DNA of 34,646 nt, taken from NCBI GenBank assembly GCA_001604325.1, contig LVBF01000001.1, positions 1-34,646 on the forward strand, in the 5' to 3' direction. The translations under genes were made by a program, and so were the position numbers. Origin of the DNA: Spirochaetales bacterium Spiro_04. Lineage in GTDB: Bacteria; Spirochaetota; Spirochaetia; Sphaerochaetales; Sphaerochaetaceae. Positions 8,990 through 17,910 of the stretch are shown here, piece by piece (positions within the stretch are counted from its first letter, which is position 1; every line of letters starts with the position of its first letter). The notes beneath the pieces were generated by a model. It was not told the origin of the DNA. It was given only the letters and a program-made list of their open reading frames with translations, and did not search any database.

Positions 8990-10558
8990 ATGGAATTCCA
9001 AAACCTGGACCGCATCGCGGCGTTCAACGAGCTCAAAGCCCTCAAACCAGCCTCCCTCAAGGAGATCCTGACACCCTCCCGCATCGCCTCCTCGTGGGTG
9101 GAGGCCGGTGCGTCACTCCGCTATAACTGGGCGGCGATGCCGGTGGGTGAAGAGCACCTGGCGGTGTTGCAGGGTCTCAGTGATGAAGCCTCCCTCATCG
9201 AAAAGTACCGCCTCCTCCTCAGCGGAGCGGTGATGAACACCGGCGAGAAGCGGCAGGTGCTCCACCACCTCGCCCGAGCTGCGGAGGGCGACCCGGTCAT
9301 CGTCGACGGTGAGGACAAGCGCGCCTTCTATGCCGGTGAGCTGGCAAAGATCAAGGCCTTCAGCGAACAGGTGCGCAACGGCACGGTGCTCGGCTCGACC
9401 GGCAAACGCTTCACCACCGTCGTGCAGATCGGCATCGGCGGCAGCGACCTCGGTCCTCGTGCCCTCTACCTCGCCCTCAAGGGGTGGGCCGCCCATGCCC
9501 ATCTTGTTACCCTCGATGCCCACTTCATCAGCAACGTCGATCCCGATGATGGGGCCCAGATCCTCAGCTGCCTCAATCTGGAGCAGACGCTCTTCGTCCT
9601 CGTATCGAAGAGCGGCACCACCCTTGAGACCCTCACCAACCAAGCGTTCGTCTCTGAGGCGATGCGGGAGGCCGGCCTCGACCCGTCTCGCCACATCGTG
9701 GCGGTGACCAGCAAGAGCAGCCCGCTGGCGGCAAGCGACGAGGTGCTTGACGCCTTCTTCATCGACGACTACATCGGGGGGCGCTACAGCTCCACCAGCG
9801 CAGTCGGCGGGGTGATCCTCTCGCTTGCCTTCGGGTATGAAACCTTCGGCCTGCTGCTCGACGGCGCCCACCAGGCGGACCGGCAAGCGCTCAATCCATC
9901 GATCGGTGAGAACGCCGCCCTGCTCGACGCCCTCATCGGCGTCTACCTGAGGAACGTCCTCCGCCTGCCATCGACGGCGATCCTCCCCTACTCGCAGGCC
10001 CTCAGCCGCTTCAGCGCCCACCTGCAGCAGCTGGACATGGAGAGCAACGGCAAGAGCGTCAACCGCGATGGAGAGGCGATCGACTACCCCACCGGGCCGG
10101 TGATCTTCGGAGAGCCGGGCACCAACGGGCAGCACTCCTTCTACCAGCTGCTCCACCAGGGCACCGACATCGTTCCACTCCAGTTCATCGGCTTCTTGCA
10201 CTCCCAGTATGAGAGGGATGTCACCGTCCAAGGCTCGACGAGCCAGGAGAAGCTCAACGCCAACCTCGTGGCCCAGATCGTCGCCTTCGCCCGGGGCAAG
10301 GAGGATGAGAACGCCAACAAGAAATTTGCAGGCGAACGTCCCTCAAGCCTCCTCTACAGCGAACGCCTCACGCCCGAAGTGCTCGGGGCCCTGCTGGCCC
10401 ACTACGAGAACAAGGTGATGTTCCAGGGCTTTTTGTGGAACATCAACAGTTTCGACCAGGAGGGAGTACAGCTCGGCAAGGTACTGGCCACCAGCGTGCT
10501 GAAGGGCAGCGAGGAGGATCCCACCCTCAAGGCGTGGGCAGAGATCTTCGCACTCTAA
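8990..10558 (+). CDS. pgi: Glucose-6-phosphate isomerase
   Basis: 522 aa; VQIGIGGSDLGPRALYLAL, VSKSGTTLETLTNQ, GGRYSSTSAVGGVILSLAFG, QLDMESNGKSVNRDG; starts 3 nt after the argR stop. Confidence 0.97.
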   Translation: MEFQNLDRIAAFNELKALKPASLKEILTPSRIASSWVEAGASLRYNWAAMPVGEEHLAVLQGLSDEASLIEKYRLLLSGAVMNTGEKRQVLHHLARAAEGDPVIVDGEDKRAFYAGELAKIKAFSEQVRNGTVLGSTGKRFTTVVQIGIGGSDLGPRALYLALKGWAAHAHLVTLDAHFISNVDPDDGAQILSCLNLEQTLFVLVSKSGTTLETLTNQAFVSEAMREAGLDPSRHIVAVTSKSSPLAASDEVLDAFFIDDYIGGRYSSTSAVGGVILSLAFGYETFGLLLDGAHQADRQALNPSIGENAALLDALIGVYLRNVLRLPSTAILPYSQALSRFSAHLQQLDMESNGKSVNRDGEAIDYPTGPVIFGEPGTNGQHSFYQLLHQGTDIVPLQFIGFLHSQYERDVTVQGSTSQEKLNANLVAQIVAFARGKEDENANKKFAGERPSSLLYSERLTPEVLGALLAHYENKVMFQGFLWNINSFDQEGVQLGKVLATSVLKGSEEDPTLKAWAEIFAL

Positions 10559-10579
10559 AAGTTGCGAGAAGCGCAGATG

Positions 10580-10602
10580 GGGCCCGGTTCTGTGCCGGGC
10601 CC
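10580..10602 (+). terminator. GC-rich hairpin after pgi (possible terminator, no U-tract)
   Basis: GGGCCCGG-TTCTGTG-CCGGGCCC 8-bp perfect stem, followed by tggttctgtc rather than a T-run. Confidence 0.35.
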
Positions 10603-10661
10603 TGGTTCTGTCAATTCCTAAATAATACACAGAGATGACGACCCGTTTCCCTCTGCTCTGG

Positions 10662-10690
10662 TTGTCCGTCACACAAAACTTCACTATCAT
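10662..10690 (+). promoter_or_regulatory. Candidate promoter for ABC exporter operon (TTGTCC-N17-TATCAT)
   Basis: TTGTCC 10662-10667, 17-bp spacer, TATCAT 10685-10690; 36 bp upstream of the ABC gene start. Confidence 0.45.
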
Positions 10691-10726
10691 TGGACAGAGT
10701 CTGAGAATAATTAGGAATCATACTAC

Positions 10727-12457
10727 ATGTTTCGTGAACTGAGAAAAAACATACAAGGGACACTGCTGCCCACCGTCTTGACGATGGTCTTCGTCACGCT
10801 GGAGGTGGTCATGGACGTGACCATCCCCTACCTCATGGCGCACCTGCTCGACCTGGGCATCAGCGCCGGCAACATGGGTGAGGTCTACAAGTGGGGCATC
10901 ATCCTCCTCGCCTGCTCTGCCTTGGCGCTGGCGCTGGGGGTACTCGGAGGCCACTTTGCCGCCCTCGCCTCGACCAAGTTTGCAAGGAATGTACGCCAAA
11001 GCCTCTTTGGCAAGATACAAGGCTTCTCCTTCTCCAACATCGACCACTTCTCCACTGCGAGCCTGGTGACCCGGATGACAGGAGACGTCACCAACGTCCA
11101 GCGCTCCTACCAGATGATCACCCGCATCGCCGTGCGCAGCCCCGCGATGCTGATCTTCGCCTTCTTCATGGCGTTGAATCTCAACTCGACCCTCTCCCTC
11201 ATCTATATCGTATCAATTCCTGTTCTGGGAATCGGACTCTTTCTCTTGATCAGGTCCGTCTACCCGCTCTTCGGCAAGGTCTTCAAGACCTACGACCGCC
11301 TCAACCTTGTCGTGCAGGAGAACATTCGCGGCATCCGCGTGGTCAAATCTTTTGTCCGTGAGGAGCACGAGACGGAGAAGTTCAATGCGGTCAGCGACTC
11401 GATCTACCGCGACTTCTCCAAGGCTGAGAAGACCATGGCGCTCAACAGCCCCCTGATGCAGTCGACGATGTACTTCAGCCTCATCGCCATCTTCTTCATC
11501 GCTGCCCGCCTCATCGTCGCAGACCGGATGACGAACGGACAGCTGATGAGCTTCGTCTCCTATACCTCCCAAATCCTGATGAGCCTCATGATGCTCTCCA
11601 TGGTCATCGTCATGCTGACCATCAGCCGGGCTTCAGCGGTCCGCATCGAGGAGGTGCTCGCAGAAGAGAGTGATATCGGTGCCAACGAAGCGGGGCTTGC
11701 CACCGTCGCCGACGGTTCGGTGGTCTTCGAAGACGTCTTCTTCAGCTACACCAAGCAGAAGGGCAGTTGCTGCCTCAAGAACATCAACCTCACGATCGAG
11801 AGCGGGCAGACGGTGGGCATCCTTGGAGCCACCGGCAGCGGCAAGACCTCGCTCGTCCAGTTGATCGCCCGCCTCTACGACACCACCGAGGGAACGGTGA
11901 AGGTCGGCGGACACGATGTGCGTGACTACCAGACCAAGGCCCTGCGCGAGGCGGTGGGCGTGGTGCTGCAGAAGAGCATGCTCTTCAGTGGCACCATCGC
12001 CGAGAACCTGAGATGGGGCAACAGTGAGGCGAGTGACGAGGAGTTGGTATGGGCCGCTTCCATCGCCCAGGCTGACTCGTTCATAAAAAGCTTCCCCCAC
12101 GGCTACGACAGCTACATCGAACAGGATGGCTCGAACGTCTCAGGGGGGCAGAAGCAGCGTCTCTCCATCGCCCGGGCATTGCTCAAACGTCCCAAGATCT
12201 TGATCCTCGACGACTCGACCAGCGCCGTCGACACCAAGACCGACGCCAAGATCCAAGCGGCGCTGAAGCATGAACTCGCCGACTCGACCAAGATCGTCAT
12301 CGCCCAACGGGTGAGCTCGGTCATCGAAGCCGACCAGATCATCATCCTCGACGAGGGGGCGATCCACAGTGTGGGGACCCATGAGGAGCTGTTGGCCTCC
12401 TGTCGCCTCTACCAGGAGCTCTACGCGAGCCAAGGACACAAGGAGGCACTGTCATGA
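10727..12457 (+). CDS. ABC exporter half-transporter with degenerate NBD catalytic residues (TM287-like)
   Basis: 576 aa TMD-NBD; Walker A GATGSGKTS, signature VSGGQKQRLS, Walker B ILILDDST (Asp where Glu is expected), H-loop IAQRVSS (Gln instead of His). Confidence 0.95.
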   Translation: MFRELRKNIQGTLLPTVLTMVFVTLEVVMDVTIPYLMAHLLDLGISAGNMGEVYKWGIILLACSALALALGVLGGHFAALASTKFARNVRQSLFGKIQGFSFSNIDHFSTASLVTRMTGDVTNVQRSYQMITRIAVRSPAMLIFAFFMALNLNSTLSLIYIVSIPVLGIGLFLLIRSVYPLFGKVFKTYDRLNLVVQENIRGIRVVKSFVREEHETEKFNAVSDSIYRDFSKAEKTMALNSPLMQSTMYFSLIAIFFIAARLIVADRMTNGQLMSFVSYTSQILMSLMMLSMVIVMLTISRASAVRIEEVLAEESDIGANEAGLATVADGSVVFEDVFFSYTKQKGSCCLKNINLTIESGQTVGILGATGSGKTSLVQLIARLYDTTEGTVKVGGHDVRDYQTKALREAVGVVLQKSMLFSGTIAENLRWGNSEASDEELVWAASIAQADSFIKSFPHGYDSYIEQDGSNVSGGQKQRLSIARALLKRPKILILDDSTSAVDTKTDAKIQAALKHELADSTKIVIAQRVSSVIEADQIIILDEGAIHSVGTHEELLASCRLYQELYASQGHKEALS

Positions 12458-14364
12458 TGGGACCCGGCGGTGGCGGACGAGGGGGAAGGAACTACCCCTC
12501 AAAATCGTCCAAACTCGATACCAAGACCTTTTCCCGCCTCATGGCGATGATCTACAAGGAGCACAAGGGGCGCCTCGCCGTCGTGGTGGTCGCCATTTTG
12601 GTCAGCAGCCTCGCCTCGGTTGCCGGCTCGGTCTTCCTGCGCATCCTCATCGACTCCTACATCACCCCGATGGTCGGTCAGGGACCGGGGGTCTCGTTTG
12701 CCCCCCTCATCGGGGCCCTGTTGAAGATGGCCTTGATCTACAGCTGCGGCATTGTGGCCACCTACACCTACAACCGCCTCATGGTCACCGTCTCCCAGAG
12801 AACGCTCAAGTCGATCCGCGATTCGATGTTCGCCCATATGCAGGGTCTTTCGATCAAGTACTTCGACACCCGGCAGCACGGTGACTTGATGAGCCTCTAC
12901 ACCAACGACACCGATACGCTGAGGCAGATGGTCACCCAATCGATCCCCAACTTCATCAGCGCGATCGTCACCGTCACGGCAATCTTCATCGCCATGCTGG
13001 TCACCAGCTGGCAGCTGACCATCGTCGTCGTTTTCTCCCTCGCCTCGATGCTCTTCATCTCCAGCCGGATAGCACGGAGGAGCGGATCGCACTTCATGGC
13101 CCAGCAGAAGGCCATCGGGACGACCAACGGCTACATCGAGGAGATGATCAACGGACAGAAAGTGGTGCAGACCTTCACCTACGAGGATCGGGCGATCGAT
13201 CGCTTCTCCGTCCTCAACGAGGAGCTCTTCTCCAGTGCCTTCAACGCCAACCGCTCTGCCAACATCCTCATGCCGATCATGGGCAACATCAGCTACATCC
13301 AGTATGTGCTCGTCGCCATCATCGGCGGCACCCTCGCCCTCAGGGGCCTCGCCCCATTGACGTTGGGGGCCATCGCATCATTTCTCCAGCTGTCGCGGAC
13401 CATCAACCGACCGATCAACCAGATGGCCCAGCAGCTCAACTCCGTGGCGATGGCACTGGCCGGCACCAAGCGGATCTTCGATCTTCTCGATGAGAAGCCT
13501 GAGCCAGACCTGGGGTACATCACCCTCACCCACGCCACCAGGAGCGAAGATGGGACCCTGCTGCCCACCTGTGACTCTTCCAGTTGCCTCTGGGCATGGC
13601 GCGACGACAAGAAGGGCACATTGACCCCACTGGAGGGCCATGTGCAGCTCCTGAATATCGACTTCGGGTACACCGAGGGGACGCTGGTGCTCAAGGATGT
13701 CTCCATCGACGCCCTGCCGGGCAAGAAGGTGGCCCTCGTCGGGGCTACCGGGGCCGGCAAGACGACGATCACCAACTTGATCAACCGCTTCTACGACCTC
13801 GCCGACGGCAAGATCCGCTACGACGGCATCAACATCAACCGCATCAAGAAAGGCGAGCTGCGCAAGAGCCTTGGGGTAGTCCTCCAGGACGTCAATCTCT
13901 TCAGCGATACCGTCATGGAGAACATCCGCTACGGGCGCCTGGATGCCACTGATGAGGAGGTCATCGAGGCGGCGAAGATGGCGAACGCCGACTTCTTCAT
14001 CACCCACCTCCCCCACGGCTACCAGAGTGAGCTCGAAGGGGGCGGCGCCTCGCTCTCCCAGGGCCAACGGCAGCTCATCTCCATCGCCCGGGCAATCGTG
14101 GCAAACCCCCCGGTTCTTGTCCTCGATGAGGCGACCAGCTCCATCGACACCCACACCGAGGCGGTGGTCCAGCAGGGCATGGACGCCCTGATGGCCGGAC
14201 GCACCGTCTTCGTCATCGCCCATCGTCTCTCGACGATCCGCAACGCGGACATGATCATGGTCCTTGATGAGGGACGGATCATCGAAGCGGGGACCCATGA
14301 GCAGCTGATGAAAACCGAAGGCCAGTACTGGCGCCTCTACACCGGAGTCTTTGAACTGGAGTGA
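12454..14364 (+). CDS. ABC exporter half-transporter with canonical catalytic residues (TM288-like)
   Basis: 636 aa; Walker A GATGAGKTT, signature degenerate LSQGQRQLIS, Walker B LVLDEATSS, H-loop IAHRLST; 4-nt overlap with the preceding gene. Confidence 0.95.
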   Translation: MMGPGGGGRGGRNYPSKSSKLDTKTFSRLMAMIYKEHKGRLAVVVVAILVSSLASVAGSVFLRILIDSYITPMVGQGPGVSFAPLIGALLKMALIYSCGIVATYTYNRLMVTVSQRTLKSIRDSMFAHMQGLSIKYFDTRQHGDLMSLYTNDTDTLRQMVTQSIPNFISAIVTVTAIFIAMLVTSWQLTIVVVFSLASMLFISSRIARRSGSHFMAQQKAIGTTNGYIEEMINGQKVVQTFTYEDRAIDRFSVLNEELFSSAFNANRSANILMPIMGNISYIQYVLVAIIGGTLALRGLAPLTLGAIASFLQLSRTINRPINQMAQQLNSVAMALAGTKRIFDLLDEKPEPDLGYITLTHATRSEDGTLLPTCDSSSCLWAWRDDKKGTLTPLEGHVQLLNIDFGYTEGTLVLKDVSIDALPGKKVALVGATGAGKTTITNLINRFYDLADGKIRYDGININRIKKGELRKSLGVVLQDVNLFSDTVMENIRYGRLDATDEEVIEAAKMANADFFITHLPHGYQSELEGGGASLSQGQRQLISIARAIVANPPVLVLDEATSSIDTHTEAVVQQGMDALMAGRTVFVIAHRLSTIRNADMIMVLDEGRIIEAGTHEQLMKTEGQYWRLYTGVFELE

Positions 14365-14373
14365 GGGAAGAGA

Positions 14374-14395
14374 GGCCACGGCAACCGCCGTGGCC
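14374..14395. terminator. Hairpin between convergent ABC and hppA genes (possible bidirectional terminator)
   Basis: GGCCACGGC-AACC-GCCGTGGCC, 9-bp perfect stem; no T-run on either side. Confidence 0.4.
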
Positions 14396-14403
14396 GATGA
14401 AGT

Positions 14404-16482
14404 CTAGAACAGCGACATGGTCAAAAAGGCCGAGGCCATCAGCGAGGAGACCAAGGAGACAACGGTGATCTGCGTGTTGATCGACGGACCAGCGGTATCC
14501 TTGAAGGGGTCTCCCACCGTATCGCCGACGACGGCCGCCTTGTGGGCCTCCGATCCTCGCCCGCCGTGGTTGCCCGCCTCGATGTACTTCTTCGTGTTGT
14601 CCCAGAGCCCTCCTGCATTGGACATGAAGAGCGCCAGGACCAGACCGCTGACGATGTTGCCCACCAAGAAACCTCCGATGGCATGCACCCCGCCGATGAA
14701 GCCGACGGCCAGAGTGGAGACGATGGCCATCAGGCCGGCGGGGATGAGCTCCTTGAGAGCCCCGACCGTGGCGATGTCGATGCACCGGTCGTATTCGGGG
14801 ACCACCCCCTCGACGCCCTCACGCAGCCCCACGATGGTCTTGAACTGCCGGTGGATCTCAGCGATCATGCGCTGGGCGTTGCGTTCCACCCCGAGCATCA
14901 GCATGGCCGAGAAGACCGCCGGGATGGCGGCGCCCACCAAGAGACCGAAGAAGACATGGGGGTTCATGACGTCGAAGCCGTTGAGGAATTGCTCGCCCAT
15001 GCCGAGGGCCAGAGCCGCATCGTTGACCTCGCTCATGAACGCTCCGAGCAGGGCGATGATGGTCAACCCCGCCGCGGCGATGGCGAAGCCCTTGGTCACC
15101 GCCTTCACCGTATTGCCCGCACTGTCGAGCGAGTCGGTCACATCCAGCGCCTCCTCCCCCAGATGGGCCATCTCGACCAAGCCGCGGGCATTGTCCACGA
15201 TCGGTCCGTATGCGTCGTTGGAGATGATCATCCCAACGATGGAGAGCATCCCGACCGCCGACATGGCGATTCCGAACATCGCAAACCCCTCTCCGAGCGG
15301 ATCGCACACGAGATAGGCGGCGAAGGCCGCCAACGCAATGCCCACCATGGCGGGAAGCACGCTGAGCATCCCGTAGGAGACGCCGCCGAGGATCGTGAAC
15401 GCCGCCCCGCTCTGTGATGAGTCCGCCACGTTGCGCACCGGTCGCTTCTCATCGTTGGTATAGTAGTCGCTGGCGATCCCGATGATGGTCCCGACCAAGA
15501 GTCCGATGATGGCCGCCGCATAGAGACGCCAGGGGAAGGCGAAGATCCAGGTGGCCGCTGCGGTGAGGAGGGCGTACAATGCCGTCGTCACGTAGGTGCT
15601 GCTGTTCAGCGCATGGGTGGGGTTGTCCTTCTTCCCCATCCTCGCGGTGGAGACCCCGATGATCGAGGCGAAGAGGCCAAGGGCGGCGAAGCAGAAGACC
15701 ATCGCCACATTCTTGCCCCCGGTCGCCCCATCGAGGGAGAGGGCCACCACCAGTGCGGCGGCGAGGCTGGCGACGTTGGAGTCGAAGAGGTCGGCTCCCA
15801 TGCCCGCCACATCGCCGACGTTGTCACCGACGTTGTCAGCGATGACGGCGGGGTTGCGCGGGTCGTCCTCCGGGATACCGAGCTCGACTTTGCCCACAAG
15901 GTCGGCGCTGATGTCCGCCGTCTTGGTGAAGATGCCGCCGCCGGCTTTGGCGAACAGGGCGAGGGAGCTCGCCCCGAAGCTGAAGGCGAGAATCGTCGTC
16001 GCGTCCTCGGTGAGCAGGTAGACGATGGTCACGCCCAAAAGGCTGATGCCGACCACGGCCATGCCCATGACCGCCCCACCGCGGAAGCCGGTGAGAAAAG
16101 CGGGGCGGATGCCTCTCTGCGCCGCTACCGCCGTCTTGCGGTTGGCGATGGTGGCGACCTGGATGCCCACCTTGCCGGCGAGGGCTGAGAAGACCGCGCC
16201 TGCCAAGAACGAAATGGCCATGATGATGTTCTGGATCGACCCCTTCCAGATTGGAGTCGGGATGAAGAGAAGGATGAGAATCGCCATAATACCGGAGAAG
16301 CGGGCGAGGATTGAATATTCGCGCTTCAGGAATGCATTGGCGCCCTGCTCGATGATGCGCCCGATCTGTTCAACCCGTTCATGTTCAGATTTCTGGGCCT
16401 TGACCCATCTGTAGAGCCAGAAGGCCATGACGAACGAGCCGACCGCTATGGCGATTGAAGAGAGTTGGATAATGGTACTCAT
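14404..16482 (-). CDS. hppA: Membrane-bound ion-translocating pyrophosphatase, K+-independent type by motif
   Basis: MSTIIQLSSIAIAVGSFVMAFWLYRW...; GIPEDDPRNPAVIADNVGDNVGDVAGMGADLF; GNTVKAVTKGFAIA; AHKAAVVGDTVGDPFKDTAGPS. Start assigned to the Met at 16482 (ORF track extends to 16542). Confidence 0.95.
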   Translation of the reverse strand: MSTIIQLSSIAIAVGSFVMAFWLYRWVKAQKSEHERVEQIGRIIEQGANAFLKREYSILARFSGIMAILILLFIPTPIWKGSIQNIIMAISFLAGAVFSALAGKVGIQVATIANRKTAVAAQRGIRPAFLTGFRGGAVMGMAVVGISLLGVTIVYLLTEDATTILAFSFGASSLALFAKAGGGIFTKTADISADLVGKVELGIPEDDPRNPAVIADNVGDNVGDVAGMGADLFDSNVASLAAALVVALSLDGATGGKNVAMVFCFAALGLFASIIGVSTARMGKKDNPTHALNSSTYVTTALYALLTAAATWIFAFPWRLYAAAIIGLLVGTIIGIASDYYTNDEKRPVRNVADSSQSGAAFTILGGVSYGMLSVLPAMVGIALAAFAAYLVCDPLGEGFAMFGIAMSAVGMLSIVGMIISNDAYGPIVDNARGLVEMAHLGEEALDVTDSLDSAGNTVKAVTKGFAIAAAGLTIIALLGAFMSEVNDAALALGMGEQFLNGFDVMNPHVFFGLLVGAAIPAVFSAMLMLGVERNAQRMIAEIHRQFKTIVGLREGVEGVVPEYDRCIDIATVGALKELIPAGLMAIVSTLAVGFIGGVHAIGGFLVGNIVSGLVLALFMSNAGGLWDNTKKYIEAGNHGGRGSEAHKAAVVGDTVGDPFKDTAGPSINTQITVVSLVSSLMASAFLTMSLF

Positions 16483-16569
16483 GCAAAAACCTACCTCTGG
16501 GGGTATGAACCCCTCTGCTGTTGATATGGAGCGGCGAGCCAACCGGCTCGCTCTTGAAGCGAATGAAGA

Positions 16570-16911
16570 CTATCGCTTCTTTCCATCTCGATTATGCATG
16601 CACACCAGAACGAACTGCCTGGGTGTAGGAATACCATACGTAGTGTATTTTTGTCGTTGATGAGTGATGAGCGTGGCCCTGGCCGTCACCCAGACGCCCA
16701 CGGCCACCACGAGCTCCAACAGGATTCTGCTCCCGAGTGACTTGACCACAGCAGCCGCCTGGACCACATGGGGAATTCTTTGGACAAGGGGAGCGCCGAA
16801 CGGCGAGTCCATGCCCCCAAAACCACTGAGGACAGGGGGATTCGGGAGGCTGAACAACAGAACGAGGGAGAGCAATACCAAAAGGGGAATCATTGGACGA
16901 AGCGTTCCCAT
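16570..16911 (-). CDS. Predicted small membrane protein of unknown function (113 aa)
   Basis: MGTLRPMIPLLVLLSLVLLFSLPNPP... with a second hydrophobic segment (ILLELVVAVGVWVTA); SD GAGGAGG 5 nt before ATG and a good promoter upstream. Confidence 0.5.
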   Translation of the reverse strand: MGTLRPMIPLLVLLSLVLLFSLPNPPVLSGFGGMDSPFGAPLVQRIPHVVQAAAVVKSLGSRILLELVVAVGVWVTARATLITHQRQKYTTYGIPTPRQFVLVCMHNRDGKKR

Positions 16912-16946
16912 ACGTGCCTCCTCTCACTCTCTCTGAACCTCCCTTG

Positions 16947-16976
16947 ATTGTAATCTTCTAGCCTGATTCACGTCAA
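16947..16976 (-). promoter_or_regulatory. Candidate promoter for the 16911-16570 ORF / hppA (TTGACG-N18-TACAAT)
   Basis: Minus strand TTGACG (16971-16976), 18-bp spacer, TACAAT (16947-16952). Confidence 0.6.
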
Positions 16977-17908
16977 GGAACGTCTCGAGAGTGCGTGACC
17001 AGCACGATCCCGGCCACCACCAGCGGCAACGAAACGAGGTACTCCAGACGCAGCACCGACTCGCCGAGGAAGAGGGCGGAGAGCAGCGTGCCGCTGACCG
17101 GGATCAAGAAGTTGAAGATCGTGATGGAGCTGACCTTGTTGTACTTGAGCAGCAGCGTCCACAGCGAGAAGGCGATGGCGCTGAGCGCGGCGAGGTAGCC
17201 GAGCAGCAGATAGCCGGAGGCCGTGCTCCTGGGAAACGGGGACCCCATGATGAGGCCGATGAGCAGGAGGAGGAAGCCACCGATGAAGAGTTGCAACGCG
17301 GTCATCAAGACCGGGTCGATGCGCCGGCTCAGCCGCTTGCTGAAGAGGGCGCTGAAGGAGTGGAGGAAGGCGGCGATGAGGATGAACCCCTCGCCGGTGA
17401 CCGTGAAGGAGAAGCCAAGCGAATCGTCGAGGTTGACGAGGATCACGGCGGCAAAACCAAGGAGGATGCCGATGGCTTTCTTGACGGTCACCTTGTCGTT
17501 GGTATAGGCGAAGTGGGCGAGCAGGGCGGAGAAGAAGACCGTCGATGCGTTGAGGATCGAGCTCTTCGCCCCGCTGATGTAGGAGACCCCGATATAGAAG
17601 AAGGTATAGTGGACCGTGGTCTGCACCAACGAGAGGGCGCCGATCTTTGTCCAATCCTTGCCGTCCAAAGAAGAGAGCGGTTGCTTCTCTCCCCGCTGGA
17701 AGGCTCGGAAGAGGAAGACGAGAAGCCCGCTCACGACAAAGCGCAGGCCGGCGAAGGCCATCTTGGCCGCGGTATCGTCACCGCCGACGGAGAAGAGGGT
17801 ATACCCGCTCTTGATGGCGGGGTAGGCACTCCCCCAGAGAATCGCGCAGAGGCTCGCCAAGAGAGCGGCCACCACCGGGCGGGCCAAAAAAGACCGTTTT
17901 TGTTCCAT
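16973..17908 (-). CDS. EamA/DMT-superfamily transporter
   Basis: MEQKRSFLARPVVAALLASLCAILWGSAYPAIKSGY..., two EamA repeats (ISGAKSSILNASTVFFSALLAHF). Start at 17908 just after the upstream stop. Confidence 0.9.
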   Translation of the reverse strand: MEQKRSFLARPVVAALLASLCAILWGSAYPAIKSGYTLFSVGGDDTAAKMAFAGLRFVVSGLLVFLFRAFQRGEKQPLSSLDGKDWTKIGALSLVQTTVHYTFFYIGVSYISGAKSSILNASTVFFSALLAHFAYTNDKVTVKKAIGILLGFAAVILVNLDDSLGFSFTVTGEGFILIAAFLHSFSALFSKRLSRRIDPVLMTALQLFIGGFLLLLIGLIMGSPFPRSTASGYLLLGYLAALSAIAFSLWTLLLKYNKVSSITIFNFLIPVSGTLLSALFLGESVLRLEYLVSLPLVVAGIVLVTHSRDVP

Positions 17909-17910
17909 AT

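Noticed and set aside
10580-10602. pgi 3' hairpin as a novel element
   Set aside because: Simple GC-rich inverted repeat at a gene end; most likely an ordinary (Rho-assisted) terminator or stability hairpin.
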